A stretch of DNA of 64,000 nucleotides. Source: Gp7-AA6 sp036001245. Its GTDB lineage: Bacteria; Acidobacteriota; Thermoanaerobaculia; UBA5066; Gp7-AA6. The notes below the pieces were generated by a model. It saw nothing but the letters and a program-made list of their open reading frames with translations, ran no database searches and was not told the DNA's origin. Shown piece by piece: positions 26,583-34,220 of the stretch (position 1 is its first letter; each line of letters opens with the position of its first letter). Location: contig DASYUL010000019.1 in the NCBI GenBank assembly GCA_036001245.1, positions 1-64,000 of the forward strand. Direction: 5' to 3'. The translations under genes and the position numbers were made by a program.

Positions 26583-27403
26583 GGCCGGCGGCGCGCGATG
26601 AGCGCGATGCGGTCGTCGCGCATCCCGGCAATGGCCGTATCGAGCTCCAGCGCCGCGCGGTAGAGCGGCCAGAGCACCGCGGCGGCGGCCTTCTTCCACG
26701 GGCGAATCCGCGGCAGGCTCTGGAAGTCGAGGAGCGGATGGCCGGGTGAGCGCGTCAGGAACGCGTAGCCCGCGGCGAGCATGGCGAGCGGCCGGTTCCC
26801 GTCGCGAGGCGAATATGCGGGCTCGGCGACGACTTCGAAGCCCGTGCGCTCGAGCAGCTCGAGGAGCGCGCCGCGCTCGTATCCCGGGCGGACGTGGTGG
26901 AGGTAGCGGTCCTTCTCGGAGCACTCGTGCCCGTGGCCCGCGGGCACCATGACGAAGAGATGGCCTCCGGGCGCGAGCTTCTCCCGAAGGCGCTCGAGGA
27001 GCTCTTGATCCTCCTGAACGTGCTCGAGCACGCTGATCAGGAGGATGAGCGAGAAGCCGGTCTCGCGTTCGAGCGACTCGTCGTCCAGGACCGTCACGTT
27101 CTCGTACCTGCCGCGACGCGCGATGGTCCGGCACCTCTCGGCTGCCGCGGGCGCGGCGTCGTACAGGAAGATCCGGGCGTTCGGGTCGCGTCGTGCGAGG
27201 GCGAAACCGAACGCGCCGAAGGCGCAGCCGAAGTCGAGCACCTTGCCGGGGCGGATCCCGCGCCGGTCGAAAAACCTCAGCGCGAAGTACTTGAACCGCA
27301 GGTAGCGGGTGACGGTCGGCGCGCTCAGGGAGCCATAAACGCGGATCGCGGCCCGCTCGAGCGGCCCGAAATCCGGCACCCATCGCAGCTCCGATCCGAA
27401 CAT
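26579..27403 (-). CDS. Class I SAM-dependent methyltransferase
   Basis: The roughly 274-residue protein has SAM motif I in VLDFGCAFGAFG, an acidic residue after the second strand (LYDAAP), and the ILLISVLEHVQED and LAPGGHLFVMVP blocks of Ubi/UPF-type class I methyltransferases. The C-terminal third has a hydrophobic helix and basic residues, so it may act on a membrane lipid or cell-surface sugar, which would fit the adjacent glycosyltransferase; this is inference. The ATG at 27403 avoids overlap with the toxin gene; an in-frame ATG ten codons upstream (27433) is possible. Confidence 0.82.
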   Translation of the reverse strand: MFGSELRWVPDFGPLERAAIRVYGSLSAPTVTRYLRFKYFALRFFDRRGIRPGKVLDFGCAFGAFGFALARRDPNARIFLYDAAPAAAERCRTIARRGRYENVTVLDDESLERETGFSLILLISVLEHVQEDQELLERLREKLAPGGHLFVMVPAGHGHECSEKDRYLHHVRPGYERGALLELLERTGFEVVAEPAYSPRDGNRPLAMLAAGYAFLTRSPGHPLLDFQSLPRIRPWKKAAAAVLWPLYRAALELDTAIAGMRDDRIALIARRRP

Positions 27404-27413
27404 TCGGCGATTG

Positions 27414-27728
27414 CTACCGGTCGCCCCGACCATACTCCTTGTACACGAATCGCCGGTGTCCGATCACGAGGACGAGGACGAGACGTTCGGCGTCGCGGAC
27501 CTGATATATCGACCTGTAGTGGCCCGTCCTGACCCGGTAGATGTCCTTGTCGAGTTGTTTCGCCAGTCCGGCGGGACGAGGATCAGCGGCGAGGAGTTCG
27601 AGGTCGTGGGCAATTCGCCGCTGGTCGGCCTTTGGGAGCAGTTCGAGCGCCTTCGTTGCCTTCCGGCGAATCTCTATCCGATAGGGCTCGTGTCTTAGAG
27701 GCCGAGCTTCGCCTTGACGTCCTCCCAC
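27414..27728 (-). CDS. RelE/ParE-family toxin
   Basis: The frame ends in a RelE/ParE-like domain: YRIEIRRKATKALELLPK, then LDKDIYRVRTGHYRSIYQV and a C-terminal VLVIGHRRFVYKEY. RelE members cleave ribosome-bound mRNA; ParE members poison gyrase, and this sequence cannot tell which. The start is unclear. No ATG lies near the expected N-terminus; GTG at 27728, inside the antitoxin gene, is used here and gives 104 residues, but a start closer to 27695 would match the usual length of about 90. It lies directly downstream of and overlaps its antitoxin. Confidence 0.8.
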   Translation of the reverse strand: MGGRQGEARPLRHEPYRIEIRRKATKALELLPKADQRRIAHDLELLAADPRPAGLAKQLDKDIYRVRTGHYRSIYQVRDAERLVLVLVIGHRRFVYKEYGRGDR

Positions 27729-28000
27729 GGAATGGAATCGTCGTCGCGATCCGCGAGACGCTTTCGCGCCTCCCGGAGGTCGATCTTGTCCTCGATCCTT
27801 TCGAGCAGCTCCAGATCCTCCACGGAAACGAGAGCCATCACGTCTCTTCCGCGCCGCTCCAAGACGATCCGCTCGCCGGCGTACGCGACCCGGTTGACGA
27901 GTTCCGCGAACTCCCGTCGCGCCCTCGTGGTGCTGAGATGTTTCGGTCCAGATACGTTCCTCGCTTTCGCGGCGGGAATCACGCGAGACACAGCTCGCAC
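27695..28000 (-). CDS. Phd/YefM-family antitoxin
   Basis: The 101-residue protein has the Phd/YefM DNA-binding fold segment STTRARREFAELVNRVAYAGERIVLERRGRDVMALVSVEDLELLE and an acidic, probably disordered C-terminus (LADRDDDSIPWEDVKAK) that should wrap the RelE-type toxin. It starts at GTG 28000 with a weak GAAAG upstream; a second GTG four codons later is possible. Autoregulation is expected, and a palindromic operator-like site lies about 190 bp upstream at 28193-28207. Confidence 0.85.
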   Translation of the reverse strand: MRAVSRVIPAAKARNVSGPKHLSTTRARREFAELVNRVAYAGERIVLERRGRDVMALVSVEDLELLERIEDKIDLREARKRLADRDDDSIPWEDVKAKLGL

Positions 28001-28186
28001 CTTTCACGCTCCCAATCACAGATCGGGAGCACCTTTCTGCGCCAGACGGCGCTTCACAGTATGTGTGCGGCTTCCCTCCTGGGAGAGATCCGCGCACACC
28101 CGATTCCAGAATCCGGCTTCTTCTTTTGCCACCGGCGTCGAGTCGGCGGCGCATTGCAGCACCCGATCCGAGGTCGGGCGAAGTTG

Positions 28187-28216
28187 ACTATATGATCAAT
28201 TTGATCATTTTGTCAA
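28187..28216 (-). promoter_or_regulatory. Promoter with palindromic operator, probably for the toxin-antitoxin genes
   Basis: On the minus strand TTGACA (28216-28211) and TATAGT (28192-28187) are 18 bp apart. The 15-bp spacer core 28193-28207 is TGATCA-ATT-TGATCA, a dyad of two self-palindromic hexamers. It is strikingly AT-rich for this genome. The antitoxin starts about 187 bp downstream, so a long leader would result; a rightward promoter over the same site cannot be excluded. Confidence 0.6.
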
Positions 28217-28291
28217 TTTAGGCGTTTCCTTGGATGCCGAGGGATCCGGATTCGAGCCTTTCTCGCACCTGGGGAGAAAACAGGATTTGAG

Positions 28292-28319
28292 TTTGGTCGG
28301 GACGCCGGGATTCGAACCC
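28292..28319. repeat. Left att repeat (copy of the tRNA-Pro 3' end)
   Basis: These 28 bp equal the last bases of tRNA-Pro, including the T-arm, 3' acceptor strand and CCA, plus three bases (minus-strand sense). After the repeat the T-stem no longer continues, so this is an att scar and not a tRNA gene. Confidence 0.92.
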
Positions 28320-28354
28320 CGCGCGAACCCACGTTTTCCTTAGAAAAAGCGGCG

Positions 28355-28384
28355 CGTGTCCGTGCCCGTGTCCGTGTCCGTGTC
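28355..28384. repeat. CGTGTC hexamer array, left end of island
   Basis: Five tandem hexamers CGTGTC (one reads CGTGCC) lie 35 bp inside the left att repeat. A similar degenerate array lies inside the right end at 33414-33437. No gene is supported here. Confidence 0.8.
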
Positions 28385-28468
28385 CGACGACTCGGTTTAG
28401 ACTTCTAGGCGCAAATCCTCGCATGAAAGCGCTGTGGTGGATCGTGACGCTCGGACTCTGCTGGATCG

Positions 28469-29005
28469 GTGCCCTCATCTCTGCGAATCGTGCAGGCGTG
28501 GGATTCGGCGTTCAAAACGGCGACGGCGAACGACTTCAGCGCGTGCGTGACGCTCGCCGAGACGAAAACCGGCTACTGCGTCCTGCACGACCTCCGCGGG
28601 AAGTGGGAGTTCCCCGCGCTCGTCCGCACGATGCGCGAGCATGCGGCGGCCTGGAATCCCGCGGCCGTTGTCGTGGAGGACGCGGCCTCCGGCCAGTCGC
28701 TCACGCAGGTTCTTCGCGCCGAGACCCGGCTCCCGATCATCGGCGTGAAGCCGCAAGGGTCGAAGGTTCTCCGAGCACAGCTCGTCGCCCCTTTGGTGGA
28801 ATCCGGCAAGGTCTCATTGCCCGAGACCGCACCCTGGAAAACCGTCTTTCTCGACGAGCTGACCGGATTCCCGGCCGCGGCGCACGACGACATGGCCGAC
28901 GCGCTGATTCACGGACTGACCTACGTTCGCGCTGCTGCGCGTCCCGGTCCGTTTAGGTTCGTCGCAGTTGGTCGGGCAAACGAGGATCGCTGGCGGGGCT
29001 ACTGA
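28469..29005 (+). pseudogene. Terminase large subunit remnant (C-terminal nuclease half)
   Basis: The 178-residue frame matches the C-terminal nuclease part of the complete terminase at 49.5-50.9 kb over its whole length. Shared landmarks are VQAWDSAFKT, VVEDAASGQSLTQ, RLPIIGVKPQG and the final HDDMADALIHGLTY with its paired Asp. The ATPase half is absent and the frame begins at a GTG within a short unrelated hydrophobic frame (28423 onward). It is a phage relic showing the island descends from a prophage. Whether the fragment is expressed is unknown. Confidence 0.85.
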
Positions 29006-29043
29006 ACCTGCGCGAGGATGTGCGATGCTTTTTAGGCGCCGGA

Positions 29044-29784
29044 ATGCCTGTCGCTATTCGAGGCTCGTCGTCACCGCTGGAGGCGGTTGGAGTTGTCTAC
29101 AGAGGGCAAGAGCCGAACGACGAATATCTCGGTACTTGCTTCGCGCTTTATTTTCCCAGGAAGTGCTTTCTGACGGCGGCACACTGCATCGGCGACTTGC
29201 CCGCGCACGAGCTTTTTGTGGTCACGCAGATCTGGGGACAGACGGAGAGCGTCGTAGAGAGGGTCATAAAGCACCCGACGGCGGACCTCGCGATCTTGGT
29301 TCTACCGCCGGACTCGGGCGTCATGGCGCGGTCATTCTGGGGTTGTGCCGGCTATCAACTGGGTGAGGATTTCTACGCGTACGGGTATCCGGTTGACGTG
29401 CTCGGGGAGAACGCGAAACGCCCGACTGCACGGCTCTTCAAGGGTCATTTCCAGACCTTCAGCAAATTTCGGAGTCTCGACGGGAGATACGAGTACGAGG
29501 CGGCCGAGCTGAGTATTCCCTGTCCGGCCGGCCTCAGCGGTGGGCCGCTCTTCAACATGGCGGACCAGCGATTCGCCATCGGAATGGCTACAGAGAACCG
29601 GGACAGCCGAACGACACTTGATTCGTGGGAGGAAGAGCAACAAGGCTCGGAGGTGAGAAAAAGCATCTACCAAGAGATCATTAGGTATGGTGTTGCTTTG
29701 CTTCTGAAGCCGCTCGAACCGTGGCTGAAAAGCCAGATCATTGAACCGTATAAGACGCCCGTGCCAAAGCCTTCCACGGAGTAG
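29044..29784 (+). CDS. Trypsin-like serine protease
   Basis: The 246-residue protein has a complete chymotrypsin-fold triad: His47 in LTAAHC, Asp81 in ADLAILVL and Ser165 in GLSGGP. No signal peptide or PDZ domain is visible, so it should act in the cytoplasm, unlike DegP-type proteases. Cytoplasmic trypsin-like proteases recur in bacterial defence islands, where they are activated by a partner; that role is inferred here from the neighbouring restriction genes. The ATG at 29044 is used; a GTG at 29020 is an alternative. The C-terminal 60 residues are not recognised. Confidence 0.8.
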   Translation: MPVAIRGSSSPLEAVGVVYRGQEPNDEYLGTCFALYFPRKCFLTAAHCIGDLPAHELFVVTQIWGQTESVVERVIKHPTADLAILVLPPDSGVMARSFWGCAGYQLGEDFYAYGYPVDVLGENAKRPTARLFKGHFQTFSKFRSLDGRYEYEAAELSIPCPAGLSGGPLFNMADQRFAIGMATENRDSRTTLDSWEEEQQGSEVRKSIYQEIIRYGVALLLKPLEPWLKSQIIEPYKTPVPKPSTE

Positions 29785-29818
29785 CCTTGGCGTGCGGATC
29801 GCCGCGCTGCTGGCCGGC

Positions 29819-30568
29819 TTAGACGAGCGGCTTAATGCTGATCGTCTTTTCCAGCGGTTGCCCGTTTCGGTCGTATTTCCTGAGCGCCGCCGTGAACCGC
29901 TCGAAGTAGGGAGTGGTGACAGCACCGGCGACGGTGCCCGCGAGGTCGAGTTGAAGCTGGCAAAGCCCTGTTCGAGGCAAGCCCTGGACGATGTTTGCGA
30001 CTTCATCTTTGGACAGGCCAAAGCGTTTTACAGCTTCGTCGTGAAAGAGCCACCAGTAATTGGGACAGTAAAGCAGCCGGGCTCTGTGCAGATCGACGGG
30101 CGGTCGCCTCACGGAATGGTCTCCGGAAAACTCGTACTCGAAGTGAGCGAACTTCTTGCTCCACTCGTCGAGCATCACGAGCATCTGAAACTCCCGCTCG
30201 CTTAAATCGTCGAGGAGCCGGACGAACTCCTTGAAATCATCGGGCGTCTGTACGCCTGTGCCTCTGAGGAAATTTGCGTGCAGCCTTGCGAAGAGGCTGA
30301 TTCGATCATGCGTCTGAGCGCGTTGGATGACGTTAGCCACGGTAAACGTGGCGAAGAGTTTGGGGTCCGACGCGATCTGCTCCGCGGTGACGTCCGGGTG
30401 GTCGCTTAACTCCGCAGCCCAGATTTCGAGCGCAACCCTTCGGTGCTCGTGGCCGGCCGCATCCAGAAGTCCGCCGACAGCTTCTCCAATCCCGCCGGGC
30501 GCGAGAATCCTCACGAGCGTGCCGACGACCGCGTTCACGGATGGCTGTGTCAGGAGCCGGCCGCTCAT
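29819..30568 (-). CDS. Unknown island protein
   Basis: The 249-residue protein is soluble and largely helical, with a Gly-rich N-terminal stretch (LAPGGIGEAVGGLLDAAG). A long central helical part carries FLRGTGVQTPDDFKEFVRLLDDLSEREFQML, and the C-terminal half contains the aromatic cluster YCPNYWWLFHD. No family is recognised with confidence. It is seven bases downstream of the methyltransferase gene and in the same direction, so the two are probably co-transcribed and may act together. Confidence 0.7.
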   Translation of the reverse strand: MSGRLLTQPSVNAVVGTLVRILAPGGIGEAVGGLLDAAGHEHRRVALEIWAAELSDHPDVTAEQIASDPKLFATFTVANVIQRAQTHDRISLFARLHANFLRGTGVQTPDDFKEFVRLLDDLSEREFQMLVMLDEWSKKFAHFEYEFSGDHSVRRPPVDLHRARLLYCPNYWWLFHDEAVKRFGLSKDEVANIVQGLPRTGLCQLQLDLAGTVAGAVTTPYFERFTAALRKYDRNGQPLEKTISIKPLV

Positions 30569-30574
30569 CGGTCT

Positions 30575-32221
30575 CTATTTCGGATACTCGGGCCTAGACT
30601 CGGCTACGAGCTGGAATTGCGACTGCTCCCCTCCCCATTGCTTGGCCTTGAAGTACGGCAAGATCGCGGGCGGCATCTTCGGCGTTCGGCCCTCGAAGTG
30701 GTCGGCCACCGTGAAGACCTGGACCTTCGGGTAGCTCTGCCCAGTTAGCGGCGACGTGTAGGTGCCCGACTTTGCGGCCTCTCCCGTCATTCCCGGAGTC
30801 GGCTTCTCCAGGCTGAGGAGAACCCCCATTTCGGCGCGTTCCCGTCCGACCGTCCCAGCGAGATCGCGGACCATTCCGGGATTTAGCTGCTCGCCGCCCT
30901 TCACGGATACGACCACTTGGCCGATCCGATTCTGGTCAGCATGGAAACGGATGCGCCCGTCGATCCCCAAGTCGCCGCCTGGCCTGTCCTTCGGCTGACC
31001 ATTGACCTGACTGACGGCCCATCGCTCGAACTCAAAGTGGTTCTCGCGGAAGAGGGCGCGCGCTCCTTCGAGGTCGGTCGGGATTCCCCTGGTCGTGTAC
31101 GTCTTCTCGATCTCCGGACCGTAGGAGTGGAGCAGGCGCTTCCGAATCAGGTCGATCGCGAGGTACGTAATGTCGATTCCGACCCAGCGCCGCCCTAACC
31201 GCTGGGCCGCAGCGACGGTCGTTCCGCAGCCGCAGAAAGGGTCCAGGACGACGTCGCCTTCGTTGCTGCTCGTTTTGATGATGCGTTCCAAAAGAGCCTC
31301 GGGTTTCTGCGTTGGATACCCAAGTCTCTCGCGTGCCTGTGAGTTGATCGGTGCGATGTCGTCCCACAGGCTATCGACGGTCTCGCCCTCAAGTTCATCG
31401 AGAAACCGCTTGCGCTGGATGCGCCTGTCTGGATTCTCTGGAATGTAGAGGCGGCCCTCGGTCTCCATCTGTTCCATTCGTTCACGCGAGACGGCCCACC
31501 CGTTCGGCGGCGGGAGATGTCCCTTGAATTCGTAAACGAGATTTGGGCGATACGACGGGCTCGTGATGTTGTCGAGACGGTAACGCCTGCCATCCGGCTC
31601 CACGTGCGTAAATTTCGAGGCGATGTACTCGGGATTGCTCTCACGATACTGGCGATTAAAGGGAGCCAGCTTGCTCCGCCCGTAGAAGAGAATATTGTCC
31701 GACGTCACGCCGAAGCGAACCGCTGCCAGGTTCGTTTCTCCTCTCCCGGCCTTGCGCTTCCAGACGATGTCATTTCGGAAGTTCTCGGGTCCAAAGACCG
31801 CGTCGAGAAGCAGTTTCAGGTAATGACTCGCCGTCGGGTCACAGTGGAGATAGAGGCTCCCAGTCGGTTTGAGAACTCGATGCAGCTCCACGAGCCTCGG
31901 AGCCATCATCACGAGGTAGGCCATCATGTCGCTCGTCCCGAGAAGGTGCCGCATCGCCGTGAGCGCGTCGGCCACGTGCGCGGGCGCTTCGCCGCCGCCG
32001 ATCAGGCGGTCGAGCGAGCTGTCGGTCTGCTGCGACCAGCGCCACGTGTCGTCGAACGCCTGAATCTGCGCCGCTGACTCCACGCCGGCAGGCGAGCGAA
32101 AGAGGACGTTGTACGAGCGGCTCGAATTGAACGGCGGGTCTAGGTAGACGAGATCGACCGACTCGGCCGCGACGTTCTTCCTCAGAACGTCTAGGTTGTC
32201 GCCGTAGTAGAGGAGGTTCAC
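30575..32221 (-). CDS. DNA methyltransferase fused to an Mrr-like nuclease domain
   Basis: The 548-residue protein starts with a beta-class DNA N4/N6-adenine or cytosine methyltransferase. Motif IV is DPPF (28-31), a target-recognition stretch follows (about 145-300), and motif I is LDPFCGCGTT (327-335). From about 390 a second domain has the Mrr-type pattern FERW, GGDLGIDGRI with Asp421, and VVVSVKGG with Lys441, matching the D...(S/Q)xK core of PD-(D/E)xK nucleases. This would put methylation and cleavage in one chain; the target sequence is unknown. The start at 32221 faces the divergent gene at 32281 across 59 bp. Confidence 0.85.
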   Translation of the reverse strand: MNLLYYGDNLDVLRKNVAAESVDLVYLDPPFNSSRSYNVLFRSPAGVESAAQIQAFDDTWRWSQQTDSSLDRLIGGGEAPAHVADALTAMRHLLGTSDMMAYLVMMAPRLVELHRVLKPTGSLYLHCDPTASHYLKLLLDAVFGPENFRNDIVWKRKAGRGETNLAAVRFGVTSDNILFYGRSKLAPFNRQYRESNPEYIASKFTHVEPDGRRYRLDNITSPSYRPNLVYEFKGHLPPPNGWAVSRERMEQMETEGRLYIPENPDRRIQRKRFLDELEGETVDSLWDDIAPINSQARERLGYPTQKPEALLERIIKTSSNEGDVVLDPFCGCGTTVAAAQRLGRRWVGIDITYLAIDLIRKRLLHSYGPEIEKTYTTRGIPTDLEGARALFRENHFEFERWAVSQVNGQPKDRPGGDLGIDGRIRFHADQNRIGQVVVSVKGGEQLNPGMVRDLAGTVGRERAEMGVLLSLEKPTPGMTGEAAKSGTYTSPLTGQSYPKVQVFTVADHFEGRTPKMPPAILPYFKAKQWGGEQSQFQLVAESRPEYPK

Positions 32222-32280
32222 GTTACGGCCAGATTCTACGATTCTGCGATCGGCTCGGGGCGATAGGATCGCGGCTAGGC

Positions 32281-32766
32281 GTGAGTTCCACCGAGCCCGC
32301 CCTCGTCGAAATCATCGGCCGGCACCGGCTTATCCAGGAATTGCTCAGCGTGGGGCTGGAGGTGGCAGTTCCGCAACGCGATCGCGGAATCGACCTAATC
32401 GCCTACGTGGATCGGGACTCTCGCGTCTCGACGTTCGTCGCCGTCCCGATTCAGATGAAGGCCGCGACGGGTCGGTCCTTCTCGATCAACCGGAAGTACG
32501 CCCCATTTCGCAACCTCCTGCACGCTTTCGTTTGGGGACTCGGCGGCGGCGCTGAGCCGGTGACATACGCCCTAACGCAGGCAGAGGCGCTCGCGATCGG
32601 CGAATCGATGGGATGGACGAAGACTGAGTCATGGAGGCAGACCGGCCTTTACACGACCCAGCAACCGAGCAAGCGTCTCCTCGCGCACCTGGAGCCGTAC
32701 CGGATGACGCCCGAGGCTTGGTGGAAGAAGGCTACGGGACTCGCCGCTTCGGGCCGCGGAGCCTAG
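32281..32766 (+). CDS. PD-(D/E)xK nuclease-like protein
   Basis: The 161-residue protein starts at GTG 32281. It contains a compact PD-(D/E)xK-like core: Glu20, then RGID with Asp38, and VPIQMKA with Gln58 and Lys60. The rest is helical with several Trp residues. It resembles small restriction-endonuclease-fold proteins of the DUF4365/type-II type, but no exact family is claimed. It is divergent from the methyltransferase-nuclease fusion and may be its partner or an independent nuclease. Confidence 0.7.
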   Translation: MSSTEPALVEIIGRHRLIQELLSVGLEVAVPQRDRGIDLIAYVDRDSRVSTFVAVPIQMKAATGRSFSINRKYAPFRNLLHAFVWGLGGGAEPVTYALTQAEALAIGESMGWTKTESWRQTGLYTTQQPSKRLLAHLEPYRMTPEAWWKKATGLAASGRGA

Positions 32767-32789
32767 CCCTTTGACTCGGTAAAGAACAG

Positions 32790-33338
32790 ATGTGGGCTTG
32801 GATTGCGTGCAACGTTGAAGTGCTGACCCTGTTGGTCGCGATAGCGACCTTCTTCGTCCTGGCGGCGACTCTCGGCGCCGTTGTTGGCTACACGCGAGCC
32901 GCGTTCCAGCAGGCGGAGGGATTGGTCAAGCCGTGCCTGACGCCGGATTTTGAGCCGGTCCGCATCGAGCCGCCAAGCGGGACGGAGTACGACGCGGTGT
33001 TCCCCTTGCAGATGTCCGGCGGAACTCTTCTTCTCCGCAATATTGGAATAGGCCCAGCCGTCAACGTCAGGTACAAGCTCGCGAAGCTCGACGGAGTCGA
33101 ACTTCCTCGGATGGAAGATGCGGCTCCGGCTACGCCGGTCGGACCCGGCAGAGCCTTCGACACGACCTTCCCACAAAACAAACTCTGGGACGCGACTCGA
33201 TTTCGCATCCACTACGACAGCCTGACCGGGAAGCGATACGAGAGCGTCGGCGTCATTCTCGACAAGAAGCTCGTCGACCACCTGAATTTCCGCCGGGTGA
33301 AGCAGGAGAGGACCGGGAAGGCTCGCCGGAGTTCCTGA
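32790..33338 (+). CDS. Membrane-anchored protein of unknown function
   Basis: The 182-residue protein has one N-terminal transmembrane helix (about 7-34: VEVLTLLVAIATFFVLAATLGAVVG) and a beta-rich soluble part with LRNIGIGPAVNVRY. A single N-terminal helix followed by such a domain is common in uncharacterised accessory proteins of defence and plasmid regions. It lies 23 bp after the nuclease-like gene, likely in the same transcript, and ends in a hairpin terminator. Confidence 0.7.
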   Translation: MWAWIACNVEVLTLLVAIATFFVLAATLGAVVGYTRAAFQQAEGLVKPCLTPDFEPVRIEPPSGTEYDAVFPLQMSGGTLLLRNIGIGPAVNVRYKLAKLDGVELPRMEDAAPATPVGPGRAFDTTFPQNKLWDATRFRIHYDSLTGKRYESVGVILDKKLVDHLNFRRVKQERTGKARRSS

Positions 33339-33347
33339 CCGAAGAAA

Positions 33348-33367
33348 AGCCCGGCATCCGCCGGGCT
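33348..33367 (+). terminator. Hairpin after the island membrane-protein gene
   Basis: AGCCCGGC-ATCC-GCCGGGCT forms a perfect 8-bp stem ten bases after the stop at 33338. Only a weak T-content follows, so termination efficiency may be modest. Confidence 0.6.
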
Positions 33368-33413
33368 GATTCCGTTCGCGGGATGTCGGCTTAGCTTTGG
33401 CTATGCACTCCAA

Positions 33414-33437
33414 CGTGTCCGTGTTTGTGTCCGTGTT
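33414..33437. repeat. Degenerate CGTGTC hexamer array, right end of island
   Basis: Four hexamers (CGTGTC, CGTGTT, TGTGTC, CGTGTT) lie about 120 bp inside the right att repeat, in the same orientation as the cleaner array at 28355-28384. Confidence 0.6.
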
Positions 33438-33471
33438 CGGACTCCAAAAACGCCGAATTCCACCGACCTGG

Positions 33472-33510
33472 GAAAAAAGAAGGGCTTCCGCCCGAATCAG
33501 CGGAAGCCCT
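33472..33510 (-). terminator. Terminator downstream of tRNA-Pro
   Basis: On the minus strand an 11-bp perfect stem AGGGCTTCCGC/GCGGAAGCCCT (33500-33510 and 33481-33491) with an 8-base loop is followed by TTTTTT (33478-33473). It lies inside the island, about 50 bp after the tRNA 3' end, so the island brings its own terminator for the tRNA it entered. Confidence 0.85.
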
Positions 33511-33561
33511 TTGAATTTCGCAGCTTAGATTTCGATGCGTTGGAATTCGTGAGAAAGATTT

Positions 33562-33638
33562 TGGTCGGGACGCCGGGATTCGAACCCGGGACCCCCTGAA
33601 CCCCATTCAGGTACGCTACCAGACTGCGCCACGTCCCG
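33562..33638 (-). tRNA. tRNA-Pro (anticodon GGG)
   Basis: Minus-strand tRNA of 77 nt including an encoded CCA (33564-33562). The acceptor stem is CGGGACG-like paired with CGTCCCG, the anticodon stem CCTGA/TCAGG holds the loop ATGGGGT, giving GGG, and the T-arm GGGTTCGAATCCC is intact. Its 3' 26 bases are part of the island att repeat 33560-33587. Confidence 0.95.
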
Positions 33639-33709
33639 ACCGGGACGGGGCATTTGAGCAGGCGGAGCGGCGCGGTGTCAAACGACGCGGAGAGATGCGC
33701 CGCGAATCG

Positions 33710-34210
33710 TCAGCGCTTTTTCGGTCTCTCGAGCAACCGGACGATGTCCTTCAACTCCTTGATCACCGCATTGCGCTCGGGAAAACCGGACGGCGCGGCC
33801 GGTGCCGATGTGGACTGTCGCGCCTCGACCGGCGGCGGCGCGGACGCAGTCGGTGCAGCGGAAGGCGCTACGGGCTTCGCGGGCTCGGGTGCGACCGGCG
33901 CGGCGATGGGCCTCGGTCGCTCTCCGGCGGACGGCGGCGCCTTCGCCCCTTCGTCGAAACGGCCCTCGAAGATCTCCGCCTCGAGGCGCTTCTTCGCGCC
34001 GGCGACGGTGAAGCCTTCGTCGTAGAGGAGCTGCCTTATGCGCGCGATGATCTGGACGTCGCGCGCGGTGTAGAGGCGCGCGCCCTCCTTCTCCTTTCCC
34101 TCCGAGAGCGCCGGAAACTCGGTCTCCCAGTAGCGGAGGACGTACGGTGCGACTTCCGCCATCCGACAAGCATCCGCGGGTTTGTAGAGTTGGGATTCGG
34201 CCTTCGCCAT
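33710..34210 (-). CDS. MerR-family transcriptional regulator
   Basis: The 166-residue protein has an N-terminal MerR winged helix (YKPADACRMAEVAPYVLRYWETEFPAL...GARLYTARDVQIIARIRQLLYDEGFTVAGAKKRL). A long Ala/Pro-rich disordered region follows, and a short basic C-terminal helix. There are no Cys residues for metal sensing. In many genomes a MerR-like gene of this kind is near tRNA-Pro, and this one is too; its ligand is unknown. It lies 10 bp downstream of der. Confidence 0.87.
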   Translation of the reverse strand: MAKAESQLYKPADACRMAEVAPYVLRYWETEFPALSEGKEKEGARLYTARDVQIIARIRQLLYDEGFTVAGAKKRLEAEIFEGRFDEGAKAPPSAGERPRPIAAPVAPEPAKPVAPSAAPTASAPPPVEARQSTSAPAAPSGFPERNAVIKELKDIVRLLERPKKR

Positions 34211-34220
34211 TGCGATAACT

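Larger units (their letters stand above)
28292..33587. mobile_element. 5.3-kb genomic island in tRNA-Pro, no integrase
   Basis: The island is bounded by identical 28-bp repeats, 28292-28319 and 33560-33587; the right copy is the 3' end of tRNA-Pro(GGG) with its CCA. Inside are a truncated terminase, a trypsin-like protease, an unknown protein, a methyltransferase-nuclease fusion, a PD-(D/E)xK-like protein and a membrane protein. GC content looks lower than in flanking genes. No integrase remains, so it was either mobilised in trans or has lost that gene. Cargo suggests a defence island of phage origin. Confidence 0.85.

Noticed and set aside
27729..28154. Long N-terminal extension of the RelE-type toxin frame
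   Set aside because: It is antisense-quality sequence covering the antitoxin in another frame; toxins of this family are about 90 residues.
28292..28319. A second tRNA-Pro gene
   Set aside because: Only the 3' 26 tRNA bases are present; T-stem pairing fails beyond the repeat.
28218..28478. Minus-strand frame with an HGHGHGHGH run
   Set aside because: The run is the translated CGTGTC array and the frame crosses the tRNA-derived att repeat.
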